Below are positions 53,961 through 64,000 of a DNA stretch of 64,000 nucleotides, piece by piece. Every line of letters begins with the position of its first letter. Position 1 is the first letter of the stretch. A program made the position numbers and the translations under genes. The notes under the pieces were generated by a model. That model made no database searches. It was given only the letters and a program-made list of their open reading frames with translations, and was not told where the DNA came from. The DNA comes from Ricordea florida (taxonomy: Eukaryota; Cnidaria; Anthozoa; Corallimorpharia; Ricordeidae), in the NCBI GenBank assembly GCA_949710005.1, contig OX453279.1, positions 17,316,918 to 17,380,917 of the forward strand. The letters run 5' to 3'.

Positions 53961-55627
53961 ATAAACAGTACTAATGGTTCTTGTTGAGTTTGACTGATGT
54001 TCACCCTAACAACTGTTCCTAACTGACCATTAATTAATCTATCAGCTATATCTATGTTACTTGTTAACATCACTCTAGCTGTTTCCTTTATAAAGATATC
54101 AGAATCAAGGCCACCTGTTTCAGATCGTGGTTTAGCTAGAACTCTTTCGATATCTTGTTTTGACACATTAGGTGGGTATTGATCTATGGCTTTGAGATGA
54201 AACATTCTTGAAGATATTTGCTGCAGTTTCAATTGATTATGTTGATCCACTGGCTGATTTTCTGCCCAAATGTGAAGAGCTTCAGAGGGATAATTATTAT
54301 CTGATGGGTCTACTGCTCTGGACTGAATACATTTGATATCTTCTTCAGAATGTGTTGCTGTCCGAAATCTATTCAAAAGTTCAGCAAATGGATAGTCATC
54401 TTTTTGCCTCATAATGTCAATCAGCTCTATCATTTCAAATAGGTGCCATGGGTGATATAAATTTAAGACATCCTTTTTGAAGTTAGCAAAGACTGGTTTC
54501 CTACGAATTGGAGGTAGCTGAAACATGTCCCCAACAGCAATGATACTTAAGCCTGCAAACAGCTGTGCATTTGAGGTTCCAAAAATTTCTTTTAGTCTCT
54601 GATGTATGTGAAGCAAGGTTGTATTTGCAACCATTGAAATTTCATCTATTATGAGCAATTTTAATTCAGACAATGACATTCTCATTTGTGTTCTTTTTTG
54701 GTCAGACATTGCAGGAACATTATAACCTGTTTCTTTTGGAATTGCTAGAGCAGTGTTTACTGTTGTCCCATCAATGTTAATTGCTGCAACTCCAGTTGGA
54801 GCCATTAAAAGAACTGTAGGTTTATCAGGATTCACTGGTGCACATTTGAACGTTTTTGAAACAGTGTGGTAAATTGTTTTTATTAAGTGACTTTTACCAG
54901 CACCAGCTCCACCAGTGATGAACAAGTATATTGGTTTCACCTCATTGGGCTTTAGACTATTCAGATTTTTCATTTTATTTCTGCACCATGAAAGAACAAT
55001 GTCATATGCATAATGCTGTCTATTGTTTAAGGACCTAACGGCCTCTCGTAGTTTATCATCAGAAATTTCTAAAGGCTGGGTATGCATAGTTATTCCTTGA
55101 GTTGCATGTTGATCAGATTGAGATGAAGAAGCAAGATGTGACGGTAACTGCTCATTAAAGGATTCTCCAGATGCTGAATCATCTTGAAAGTTGGATTGTA
55201 GATCCGCATTCTCTTGATCATTCATAGAATCATAGGAGTGAACAATATTGGCTTGGTTATTTCTTAAGACTTCTAGTGCTTCTGTTACAGCATCTGCATC
55301 TGGCTCAAAATTTTCCCTATTTTTTTCCACTACTGTTTGTACACCAGCCTCATAAAATTTTGAAGAGTATGTTTGATCTGTGCCTAAAAGGCTATTTTCA
55401 TCTCTCCATGGATAATATAACATCAACAAATGATGGAAATATTGTTCTGGTTCTTTTCTTTTGTTTGGTTTATGGTACCTTATAACAGCTCTGACTCTCC
55501 TACATTTCATAACCTCATTACTGTTCACTAATCTTATTCTATTTGGAAGGACAGAATTAACAGAATTGTGATGTTGTAACTCAATGACATTATCAGTAAG
55601 AATTTCAGGTTGGGCATCAGCTGTTTC
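53960..55627 (-). pseudogene. Helentron Pif1-type helicase
   Basis: Walker A FITGGAGAGKSHLIKTI (about 54,900), LMAPTGVAAINIDGTTVNTA (motif Ia), LLIIDEISMVANTTL (motif II, about 54,645), IIAVGDMFQLPPI (motif III), LFEMIELIDIMRQKDDYPFA and ARVMLTSNIDIADRLINGQL. These are standard SF1B Pif1 motifs; the ATPase core looks undamaged. The N-terminal linker (RRVRAVIRYHKPNKRKEPEQ, LYYPWRDENSL) joins it to the Rep part across an in-frame TAA at 55,628-55,630. Helitron helicases unwind the donor strand during rolling-circle transposition in the nucleus. Confidence 0.85.
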
Positions 55628-57666
55628 TTAGCAATCTTTTTTGTAATCTTTGTAATAGTAAGCAGCAAACTCTGCTAGACATAAAGAAGCAATACATTGT
55701 GCTCTAATACTATATCGCTCGATAATATTTGATTTGAAAATGTCTGTGCTTTCATCATCCAGTTCTTCAAGTTCCTGCTCAGATTTGGCAATTCTCACCC
55801 TTTTCTCAGGTAGGTCAGTACTGACAAAAACTGTTGCTGGGTAGATCTTTCTAAGCCACAGTTCTGGCATGCACCTATAAACACATTCTTGTGAACTAAC
55901 TTCTCTGGTGGAGAGGAAAGCTGCACCAATTTTTTTTAGCCCATCTCGTATGCTCAAGTTTTCATTTTTAGCTTCCTTCGCTGCGTTCATAATGGCCTGT
56001 GAACATTCAGTTTCATCTTTTGTGAAGTATGAGCAGACATAAGTTATGCATTTGTAGTGATTGAAAACAGGCTGCAAATCAACATTTGCTCCAAATCCCC
56101 TTATACCAGCAATAAAATAGTTGTTAATGAAACAGCTGTCAATTGGCCTTCTGAGATGCAATTCAAAATCAGAGTCGGGGGAGATAGATAGGCCCAGTAA
56201 TATTGTTCCTCTGTAATATTTACAGACTTGAAAATATCAGTATCAGTCAATCCAGGATTATAATTTGGCTTACTTGGGTTCAACATATCATCTATTTTGT
56301 TTTTCACTAGTGTAAGTATCTCGCTTTGCCTGTCAATGATATTTGTTTTTACCTCTGGATCTAATTCATCTGAGAGGGGTTTTGCAACAATTGTTCTGTT
56401 TGTGAAAAATTGTCCAAAATTGAATCTACATTTAATATTTTTGTATTTTCTACAAGTTTTAGAATGAGTATGCTTCTGATAGGTCTTTACTAGCTCATGC
56501 AACTCTTTGTCTTGCTCTTGATTAGGAAGGTATGCATGTACATGCTTATCTATGAAGTCTATATAATCTTGTTTGGTCTCAGGTACAAGTTTGGGACAAT
56601 CAGAAGTCAATATTAATGCATGTAAATGAGGAGATCCTCTCATCTGGAACTCAATGCGTAAAGCATAGTATACTATTTTACCTATTGGATTTGTTTTGGC
56701 AAGTAGAACTTCCATGAAAAATGTCTCTACTCTATATTGAAAATGCTTAGCTACAACAACTGGATTTAAATTCAACATTGAGCACCTTTCATTGTAAGAC
56801 AGAGCTTCAACTTGTTCATTGGTCAGGTTTTTGCCTTGTGTTCTAGCAATAATCTGGAAGAGCTCAGGCCATCTGAGGTCAGCATAAGATAATGTCATGA
56901 ACCATGTTGGTATTCCAAGCTGTTTGACCATAGCAACTACTTCATACATGAATTTTTGCCAATATGGTGGTGTACCAGGAATTTGTCTTAAAAACAAATA
57001 AGCCTGATCCTGACAAACGAGGTTTTGTAAGCTATGCACATTACCTCTTATTTGAAAAGCAGTAAGGGACTGGCCATGAATGTTTTTCAAAGCAATATTT
57101 ATGTTATCGGATACTTTTTTCTGTTCAATTATGAACTGAGCAAAGAAAAGATACTCGGGATTTGTTGCAAATCTTGCACTGTAATGCAACAACCTAGCAT
57201 TAAAATACTTGACTGGTGACAACTTTATTTGTCGTTCAGCAGTGTAACCAAATTGCCCTTTTGGGAACAAAACTGGAAAAGCTAATTCTTCACACTGTCT
57301 ATCCATCATAAAAGACACTGCGTGTTTATTTGCACCTGGGGCAATACTATACACTTCACTTCCTGATGCTCTGATATCATGTTGTTCAACAGTTATAGGA
57401 TAATCTGGCAGTACAGACTGTAAACATGTTTCATTTGCAGGTGCTCTGTGTTCATTTAAAGGATCTTCTATTTCCTCAACATCAGATGTGCCATCAGCAT
57501 CACTATTCTGTTCAATACAGTCACAATTAGCTGGGTTTTCACCTTCATCATTGAACGATGCATCGGTGTCTGGGATAATTTCATCATGTTGCAGTGTTAT
57601 CATTGTATCATCAATATTACTTATGTTAATATTTATATTGCTATATAAAGGATTATTGATTCTCAA
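55628..57666 (-). pseudogene. Helentron Rep domain (HUH endonuclease)
   Basis: Acidic start (HDEIIPDTDASFNDEGENPA), then ELAFPVLFPKGQFGYTAERQ, KYFNARLLHYSARFA and TPPYWQKFMYEVVAMV. Next come IPTWFMTLSYADLRWPEL and the HUH motif in EFQMRGSPHLHALILTS (about 56,630). After a frameshift near 56,175 come RRPIDSCFINNYFIAGI and ITYVCSYFTKDETE, the tyrosine motif (Y-x3-Y..K). HUH and Tyr motifs are those that nick and covalently hold ssDNA in Helitron transposition. Both sets survive, split by the frameshift. Confidence 0.85.
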
Positions 57667-58384
57667 TCAGTTGAGGGCATGTAGTATCATTTGATGTCCT
57701 TTAAACTCAACTTTCCTCTTGAGTTTTAACATTATAATACCAGATCTTTCAGGAGGTCGTGGTAAGTTATTGCAGTTTTCATCACAGTCAACTGGTACAT
57801 TGCAAATTGCCCCTTTTATCTTTCTTTGCTGGCCTTTTGGCATAACCACTATTTTTTCAAACACAATTCTTTGTGCTATTAGTATCTGCTCAAGCTTCTA
57901 CAGTACCAACAATTCTTGTGGTATTTCATCAACTGCTAGCTTGTTACAAGCAGCTTGACTTGGTACTTTACCTTGTGATGCTTTTGAGTGACATGTTTTG
58001 CATATGTATTGCTTCCCATCAAATGACTTAACATCAGTAAAAAGATTTGGAATGTTGTATTTGTGTTTGTTCAAAGAAATAACTGCTTTCCTGTAAAGAA
58101 TTCTGTCACAAACAGAGCAAATGTAATAAGGACCATTTCTGATTTTACTTTTAAAAATCGATATACAATGATTCAAATCTGATGCATCAGTTTGTTTTAA
58201 CTCTTTTCACTGCCTGTTTATTATACCTGATCATTCGTGATAGGAGAATTTCTTTTTCAGCAGGGGCAAGTAATTTATACCAATCAGCTCTACTTGACAA
58301 AAGCTTTTCTTTTTCTGCTATGTCAAGTGATTTATACCATTCTGCTCTGTTCAATAAAAGCTTTTGCTTCTCATTGCTATTCAT
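57667..58384 (-). pseudogene. Helentron N-terminal region with DUF6570-like domain
   Basis: Starts near YAEMNSNEKQKLLLNRAEWY with a repeated helix (EKQKLLLNRAEWYKSL, EKEKLLSSRADWYKLL, EKEILLSRM). After a frameshift near 58,190 come NGPYYICSVCDRILYRKAV, KQYICKTCHSKASQGKVPSQ and DEIPQELLVL, a TAG, then KLEQILIAQRIVFEKIVVMP and AICNVPVDCDE. This is the DUF6570-type cysteine domain found before Helitron Rep. It ends at an in-frame TGA (57,667-57,669) directly before the Rep frame. The true start codon is uncertain; the frame is open upstream through the 16-bp minisatellite. Confidence 0.7.
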
Positions 58385-58424
58385 TTCTGCATAACTCTTC
58401 TTTTTGGTTCGGTGGAATACGCGG

Positions 58425-58655
58425 AGTGCGGAGTGTAGAAAATGCGGAGTGTAGAAAATGCGGAGTGTAGAAAATGCGGAGTGTAGAAAATGCGGAGTGT
58501 AGAAAATGCAGAGTGTAGAAAATGCGGAGTGTAGAAAATGCGGAGTGTAGAAAATGCGGAGTGTAGAAAATGCGGAGTGTAGAAAATGAGGAGTGTGGAA
58601 AATGAGGAGTGTGGAAAATGTGGAGTGTGGAAAATGAGGAGTGTAGAAAAGAGTG
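58425..58655. repeat. 16-bp minisatellite, about 14 copies
   Basis: Unit gtgtagaaaatgcgga, tandem from about 58,430 to 58,650. The left copies are nearly perfect; the right copies have a-to-g and t-to-g variants (gtgtggaaaatgagga). On the minus strand it stays open (period of 16 residues per three units, rich in F, H, T, S) and runs in frame into the Helentron N-terminus, but I take this as chance. Confidence 0.95.
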
Positions 58656-58883
58656 TTTTTATAATATCGTGACACATGCGCATAAATTAAAGAAAAATAT
58701 GCGTGTAGCATTATTGTGAATTAACGATCCGTCCATGCTCTTTAAGGCTGTGTTTTCACTAGACTACTTTTCTAGCTGAACATTCTTTCTAGGTGTTTGT
58801 TTACAGACCGACATTTACTAGTTAAACTTGACATCTGTTATCACTGTGAAATTTAACCCGAAATTTTACTCAGAAGATTCAAA

Positions 58884-59138
58884 TTACAAATGCGCGTAAC
58901 TTTGGAGAACAAAAATGGTTTCGGTTAACAGATCCTTCGGTCGGACTGTTCTCGCTGCTTTCGCCGGTGCTTGTGGAAGATGCGGGTGAAGGTGCTGAAA
59001 TGTGCTGCGGAGAGATGCGGCTGACATAAATTGTAGAGCATTTGTGCTCAAAAGCGGCTGAGGAACTGAGGGATCTAATGAGGCCGGAGGAATTGTAAAT
59101 CGGAACGGGAAAGTACTACGAGTGAATTCGTCTGCCAT
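58884..59138 (-). CDS. Short hypothetical ORF, divergent from the kinase gene
   Basis: ATG at 59138 (MADEFTRSTFPFRFTIPPAS) followed by PSVPQPLLSTNALQFM and PHLPQAPAKAARTVRPKDLL, 84 codons, ending with TAA at 58884. Composition (Pro, Ser, Leu, moderately GC-rich) is more coding-like than its surroundings. It lies head to head with the kinase gene 500 bases away, so the two could share a promoter. No recognised domain; it may be a first exon or chance. Confidence 0.35.
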   Translation of the reverse strand: MADEFTRSTFPFRFTIPPASLDPSVPQPLLSTNALQFMSAASLRSTFQHLHPHLPQAPAKAARTVRPKDLLTETIFVLQSYAHL

Positions 59139-59655
59139 TTCAAAAGCACTGTTTGCAAAGTGAACCACGAGGTGAGCGCGAGCGTCTGGAAACTATTTGC
59201 CAGCTCACGATTTGGCAGGTATCTGTCAATACGGGCAATGTGATTGGCTGCGGCATTTGCCAGGACAAGTTATACCATCTTGCGAGGTAGTATAACTTTG
59301 CGGGAATTTCCGGTCATAAAGGCGAGATAATCCCTTCTTTTTTCTTGTGAAAAGAGCTTGCATTCTTAAGTCGCTAAACTTAGGACGAGCCGTTTTCACT
59401 ATATTTCCGGACTTTTCCGACTTTAACTAGTCAAACTTGTCCTATGCTTTTCTTAACATGAGTTTTCCTTTCCGGTCGTATTGTTGCGGTTTCAAATTTT
59501 TGTGTTACGCCGTTTTTATTTTCGGTTCAAGGAGTAAGCCATTCTAGTTGTTTCCGGTTTAAATAATAAGCCATTGTAGTTGTTTCCCACGTGCTTTTAA
59601 GCCCTCATTGATCTCCGTGTGCCACAGCGCTAGATTGCTATAATTGAAGGTCATC

Positions 59656-62094
59656 ATGGCTTTCAAAATACCACTCGTTGGGACTAAATCGCTCTCAGAA
59701 GGTTACTTTGAGGGCCTACCCAGCTTTGTCTGGAGTGACGTTAAGGATAAAGACGAGATTGGCAAGGGAAGTTTTGGGTCGGTCATGAAAGGAAATTACA
59801 CTCCTAAAGGTAAAGTTGTTGTTGTCAAGCGATTTTTTGGAGAGGGAGATTCTCACTTAAGGAACATTGCTAAGGAGGCAAAAATGCTTAAAAGCTTGTG
59901 CCATCCGAACATTACGCAATTTATAGGCGTTTGTTCAAAACCATTGGCAATAATGATGGAGTACGAGTACTTCGATTTTATTCCCTTCGGCCTCGACCAT
60001 CAGATATCCAATTTGCAAGAGTTTTTACACACCCTTGATCGCATCGAGGGCCAAACTGAAGCCTTTGAACATTTCCTGCCCGTGTTTCCGAAGGTTGCAA
60101 AGGACGTCGCGGCAGGTCTTACTTTCCTTCATTCAAACAATGTCGTGCATCGTGACCTAAAACCAGGCAACGTGTTGGTCAGCAACCGACACTACAGTAA
60201 GGAGGATATCAGTGCGGATCAACTGCCAAGTTTCTTTGCCGATTGTCCGGTAATTTGCAAATTAACTGACTTCGGCGAGAGTAGGTCAACTTTACTCCAA
60301 ACAGCCTCCATCATTCATGCGAAGACCATGAACATTGAGCGTGGTACAAAGCCCTACATGGCTCCAGAGATTCTACTCGAGGGAAAATTGAATTGCGCAA
60401 CAATGGAAGACTTAAAGGCAATCGATATCTGGGCACTGGGGATGATTTTTTTCAGTATTATCAATCCTGACCTGGAGTTTCCCTATGAAATTGAACTAAA
60501 CTCAAGTGCTCAAAAACCTCCAGCCCTGGCTGCCAAATATTTTGAAAAAATGCTAAGAGAGAAGATGGCCAAGAAATCCAAACCTCAGTCGTCGAAAAAA
60601 TATCAACAGCGACAATTTTCAGAGTGGGCTCAGCTTGAGAAACTGTATCTAAAATGTATAGCTTTCGACTCTTTTCTCCGCCCACGCGCTGAGGATGTTC
60701 TATTGGAACTAAACTGTGATGGTGAAAAGGAACCATCAGTACTTTCAAGAGACAGCAGCTTGGAAGAGAAAGTGAACAACAAACCATCAGTACTTTCAGG
60801 AGAGACCAGTTTGGAAGAGAAGGTGAAAAACGAACCCGTCGATCGCAACAATGGAGAAAAGACAGGTATTTTTAATACATTGGTCTAATTGCAGACTCTA
60901 AACTTTTATTTAATTTAATCAAAGCAACGAAATCGCGGATTGCCGCGTGCGAAGCGCGCGATTCGCACACGACGTGCTTGTGGTTTTGTTAATTTGACAG
61001 CTTTTATGGTACACTTGACTGCTAGTACAATTCAACCCCTGTTAAGCGGCCACCCTCGGGGAAACGGATAGTGGCTGCTTAATGGGGGCTGGCCGCTTAA
61101 TAGAGGTAAAAAACAATAGAAGAACCCTCTTCGGGACTTTGATTCCTGGCCGCCTAAAAGGGGTTGCCCGTTTAAGTGGCCTCTTAATAGGGGTTCGACT
61201 GTATTATTAAAACTACTGCGCATATCCCAATATAAGAGTTTTGAAACAATCTTCTTCACTAATTAAAATAGATTAACATCGAAGGTTAGACTAGAATTAT
61301 TTGATTTGTTTTAATATAATTATCTGTTTCTTTTGTTGGCCGCGTGGTGGTTAGACTCTCGCGTGTCACGCAACGCGTGACGGCAAGTTGCCCGACGACA
61401 AGAGTAACAAGAAACCTTTAAAGGAGCATTGTCACCATATTTTAAGTTATTTTCTGATTCCTTTTTATTTTGAAGAAAACCTCACAATAATAGTTTCCCA
61501 AGGTAGAATAACAACAAAATTAAAATAAGAAACTGAAAATAAACAAGGATGGCTACGAATGACAAAGATTGAGACGGATTACGAATGACAAACTTGAAAA
61601 AATTGGCCAATTTTTTCAAGATGCACCTTCCGTGACATAGCTCCTTTAATAGAACAGACAAGCATGTTATAACTTTAACACTACTGAAGGGTGTGGTTGG
61701 AAAATAAATTACCTCCTTAACCCCCCCTCTCCCGGCTCCTCTACACATTTCCTTTCTAAATTTGCAGAAAGCTTTACTTGAGCCCGTACGTTTTTGAGTT
61801 ATAAAAGATGGGATACAATGTGATTTTGTTAATTATGTGGCATTTACGTCAACTTAAGTCAATGCTGTCCTATGTTGTCCCTTGCAGACGAGAAAGGTGC
61901 CAAACGTAATGCATGTGACGATCCTTTAAACGTCAAGAAACAAGCAAAGGTAAGTTAGTGCCTTTTGTATCAACACATGTTTTATTTGCCTGACTTTGGC
62001 TGTGCTGTTTGTAATTAATTCATTAAATTGGATAAATGCCCTCTGAATTTATTTTAATAATAATAATAACAACAACAACAACAACAACAACAAC

Positions 62095-62128
<34 letters not shown>

Positions 62129-63133
62129 GACTTGATTTTCTTTGCCGTAAATATCTTTTGACCCTTCTCAGAGCTCATGGAGCTTAAGTTGACACAAAAA
62201 CAGTTTATTCGCGCCCACATCTGGTCTATTGTTATATTTTAACTGCTGCTAAAAGTTCCCTTTGTATATTTCGCTAGTTTATTGATTTGATGACATCACC
62301 AGCTGTTCCTGAGGACGATGACCCTCCCCAGAGTCAGATTTCGAGGTCAGTGTGCCTGAAGATGGGATTCACAATTAGTTTATTTATGCCTTGCTCCAAG
62401 ACTGTGAGAAACGAAGGACGATCTCTATTGCTATGCTGATTAAAATTTTGTCTTTGTTGGCTTTATTTACAGACGTGAAGTAGCATTTTCATCGCCTCTT
62501 GCGAGTGCCTCGGCTAGTGATAACAGTTTACTAGAAGACCCTTTCTCGATTCAGTACGTATTACGTCAGATATTTATCTGTGTTCGTCTCGTGTGAGAAG
62601 GTACATGTGAAAGTACATCTCATGCGAGAAAGTACATATTATTGTAAAACAGACAGCGGGCACTCAAAAAAAGCAATTGGTTAACATTCTACTCTTGAAG
62701 GCGTAACCATAGCCCGTTTACAATTTAAGTTCCTCTATAGAGATCTATAAGGATTCGAGTTTTGCAAGATCAATCTTATGGGATTGCTTTGAAGACTATT
62801 TGGGGAATGCGAAAGAATAGCAACGGCTTTTAAGGCTATAAGTAAGGGAAGATTTAAGAAAACGCGTCCGACTTCTTTTGCAGGATCGAAGATAGTACAA
62901 GCAAGAGAAGTGATGGAAAAGAAACAGCCGCAGATGAGGAGTCCATCCAATTCTACAGAGGAAATAAAGCTTTGCCTTTGTTTTCGAACAAACCAGAAGT
63001 TATGAATCCTAAAAGAGCAGTGTCCACCTTACTGCAGAAAGATCTACCTTCAAGTCCCAAGATTTGCACCATACAACCTCTCGAAGTTTATCATCATGCT
63101 ACCTTCCTTGTAGATCTTGAAGCTCTTCCATAA
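59656..63133 (+). CDS. Protein kinase, five exons, 556 aa
   Basis: Exons 59656-60865, 61888-61949, 62278-62345, 62473-62553 and 62884-63133. Phases 1, 0, 2 and 2 all match, every junction is GT/AG, and the total is 557 codons including TAA. Exon 1 holds the kinase fold: glycine loop GKGSFGSV (36-43), Lys58 (VVVKRF), Glu74, HRDLKPGNVL (165-174, Lys169 points to Ser/Thr or dual specificity), DFGESR (205-210), APE (236-238), D257, and RPRAED. The insert of about 20 residues between HRD and DFG is longer than usual. After residue 350 comes a disordered tail with a 19-residue tandem duplication (PSVLSRDSSLEEKVNN / PSVLSGETSLEEKVKN), and the small exons add acidic, Ser-rich sequence. A tyrosine-kinase-like (TKL) type is possible but not settled. 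Probably a working host gene: no breaks. Confidence 0.8.
61024..61204. mobile_element. MITE in kinase intron 1, 181 bp
   Basis: Left tacaattcaacccctgttaagcggccac pairs with the complement of right gtggcctcttaataggggttcgactgta. The arms match at about 22 of 28 positions. Inner words gccgctta, ggccgcct and ttaatgggggctgg are also partly inverted. TA at both edges could be the target duplication. I recognise this ttaagcggccac family as widespread in corals. Confidence 0.7.
62052..62130. repeat. (AAT)n/(AAC)n compound microsatellite in kinase intron 2
   Basis: About four AAT, nine or ten AAC, then about twelve AAT units without interruption. Confidence 0.95.
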
Positions 63134-63211
63134 ACACAAGACATCAAGTGTGACGACGTGGGCAACTGAAGAAATAACAGCAACGACAGATTCTATTTTA
63201 GCTTAGAAGGG

Positions 63212-64000
63212 ATGGATGACAATTCTACTCGAGTGACTGCTGCGGAGTCAAGCGACACAGATGTAGCGACCTTGAAGAGGGAATACTATATGCTGAAACA
63301 CGACAACGACTTTAGAAAGAGGATTGATTTCCTTTCACGTGAGTGAATTACTTTTTTTGGACGATAGTCGTTAATATGTAATATGCGTACAATTTCAACT
63401 ACATGTAATAATATACAATACATGTCGTTGTAGGAAGATCCCTGTCTCCCTGAAAATCCTTCATATTAAGATTGGTTTAAATTAAATCCTGGGCTTCACA
63501 ATAGAGGGACAATAGAGCCTCGCACTGCAGTCGCTCCGCTGCTTGCTAAGGGCTTTCTCTACCGTTCTTAAGTGCTTTCGGCAATGATAACTATCTTTTT
63601 CCAGTTCTCCTCTGTAACCTTTCCATTACTTAGAATATAATATTATCAGGACTGGGGTGTCAAGTGTCTAGATTTAAACATTTCACAAAGCAGAGTACTG
63701 TAAACCAGTGCGCATTGAAAATGTACATAGCCTGAGGTCCCCCTTCTTTTATTTTGTTGTAGTGCCCGGAGGACAACTACACAGATACTGTCTTGTACAG
63801 TACTCCTTCAAGAGTGGCAGAGAACATCCCATTCCGAAAATGCCCCATGGGAATTCTAAGAAGAAAAAGACACCCTATGTTCGAACCTGGGAAAGCACAA
63901 AAGACCAGCTGAAAATTGTCGCAGGGGAAATGAAGGCTAGAGAAGCCGTCCATCATGCAATAGCAGAGGGGCTTGGCGGTCTGCAATCCTGTGTGGGGTT
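63212..64000 (+). CDS. Spliced gene of unknown function, 5' part (runs off window)
   Basis: ATG at 63212 (MDDNSTRVTAAESSDTD) reads 42 codons plus one base to a donor (tttcac|gtgagt, 63338). The acceptor ttgttgtag at 63762 restores the frame, and exon 2 is open to the window edge: GGQLHRYCLVQYSFKSGREH, PIPKMPHGNSKKKKTPYVRT, STKDQLKIVAGEMKAREAVH. The YS F....H....PHGN.K.....RT..ST...L block is one I remember from a repeated cnidarian family, some members of which carry MULE-type transposase domains further on. Here it starts 79 bases after the kinase stop. It might also be an alternative 3' part of the kinase gene, since an acceptor-like ttctattttag lies just upstream at 63,190-63,200. Confidence 0.5.

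Larger units (their letters stand above)
52866..58384 (-). mobile_element. Helentron-type Helitron (Rep-Helicase-Endonuclease), decayed
   Basis: Minus-strand gene of about 5.5 kb. Order from its 5' end: a DUF6570-like cysteine domain, the Helitron Rep N domain with an HUH motif, a Pif1-family helicase, and a C-terminal EEP (APE-like) endonuclease. The added endonuclease separates Helentrons from canonical Helitrons. Breaks: frameshifts near 58,190, 56,175 and 53,965; in-frame stops at 57,898-57,900 (TAG), 57,667-57,669 (TGA) and 55,628-55,630 (TAA). Rolling-circle ends were not located. Confidence 0.85.

Noticed and set aside
58425..58655. Protein-coding repeat domain on the minus strand
   Set aside because: The 16-bp repeat happens to lack stops in one frame; composition (F, H, S, T) and variable units point to a minisatellite.
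60461..60851. Antisense ORFs in the kinase
   Set aside because: Shadows of a well-supported exon.
62023..62220. Small protein with poly-Ile and poly-Val
   Set aside because: It is the AAT/AAC microsatellite inside a kinase intron.

Overview
Eukaryotic nuclear DNA, AT-rich, with spliced genes (good GT/AG junctions and matching phases), tRNA-derived SINEs and many transposon relics. The mix of families (DUF7869-like gene, CXC-type HAFTGCD gene family, F54H12.3-type integrase, Mag-like Ty3/gypsy, BEL/Pao, CR1/L2-like LINEs, a Helitron encoding an endonuclease) is what I know from cnidarian genomes. I infer an anthozoan, most likely a stony coral; the sequence alone does not prove the species.

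Layout. 0-9 kb: sparse host-like DNA with exon fragments, three SINE copies, a TTAAAG-rich repeat and a three-exon minus-strand gene with a BEN-like domain (5.7-7.2 kb). 10.4-16 kb: a broken DUF7869-like gene joined head to head to a Ty3/gypsy element that lacks its 5' end but has an intact pol and a 3' LTR. 16-20.7 kb: a decayed Polinton/F54H12.3-type integrase divergent from a GRF/zinc-ribbon gene, then a broken unknown gene and an OB-fold (RPA-like) gene. 22-25 kb: a MITE and a second, broken gypsy pol.

25-36 kb is the most complex block. An unrecognised element (25.3-26.0 and 33.2-35.7 kb, ending in a ParB/sulfiredoxin-like domain) has been split by a 7.1-kb unit with about 400-bp terminal inverted repeats (26,024-33,168). 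A paralogous uninterrupted site lies at 42.6 kb. The 7.1-kb unit holds a LINE ORF (PHD-like finger, 2A-like motif, EEP nuclease, RT) fused in frame to the 3' part of an intron-containing CXC-type gene. 36.6-45.5 kb: a BEL/Pao element broken up by a CR1/L2-like LINE and by the second copy of the unknown element.

48.4-58.7 kb: an intact RPA-like gene with a TATA box and upstream 159-bp tandem repeats, then a Helentron-type Helitron (Rep with HUH motif, Pif1 helicase, C-terminal EEP endonuclease), all on the minus strand. The Helentron is decayed. 59.6-64 kb: two host-like genes, a five-exon protein kinase (556 aa) and the 5' end of another spliced gene running off the window.

Almost all transposon genes are pseudogenes. 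The exceptions are the gypsy pol, the RPA-like gene and possibly the short ParB-like frame. I could run no searches; family names come from motifs I recognise, and repeat identities are read by eye.
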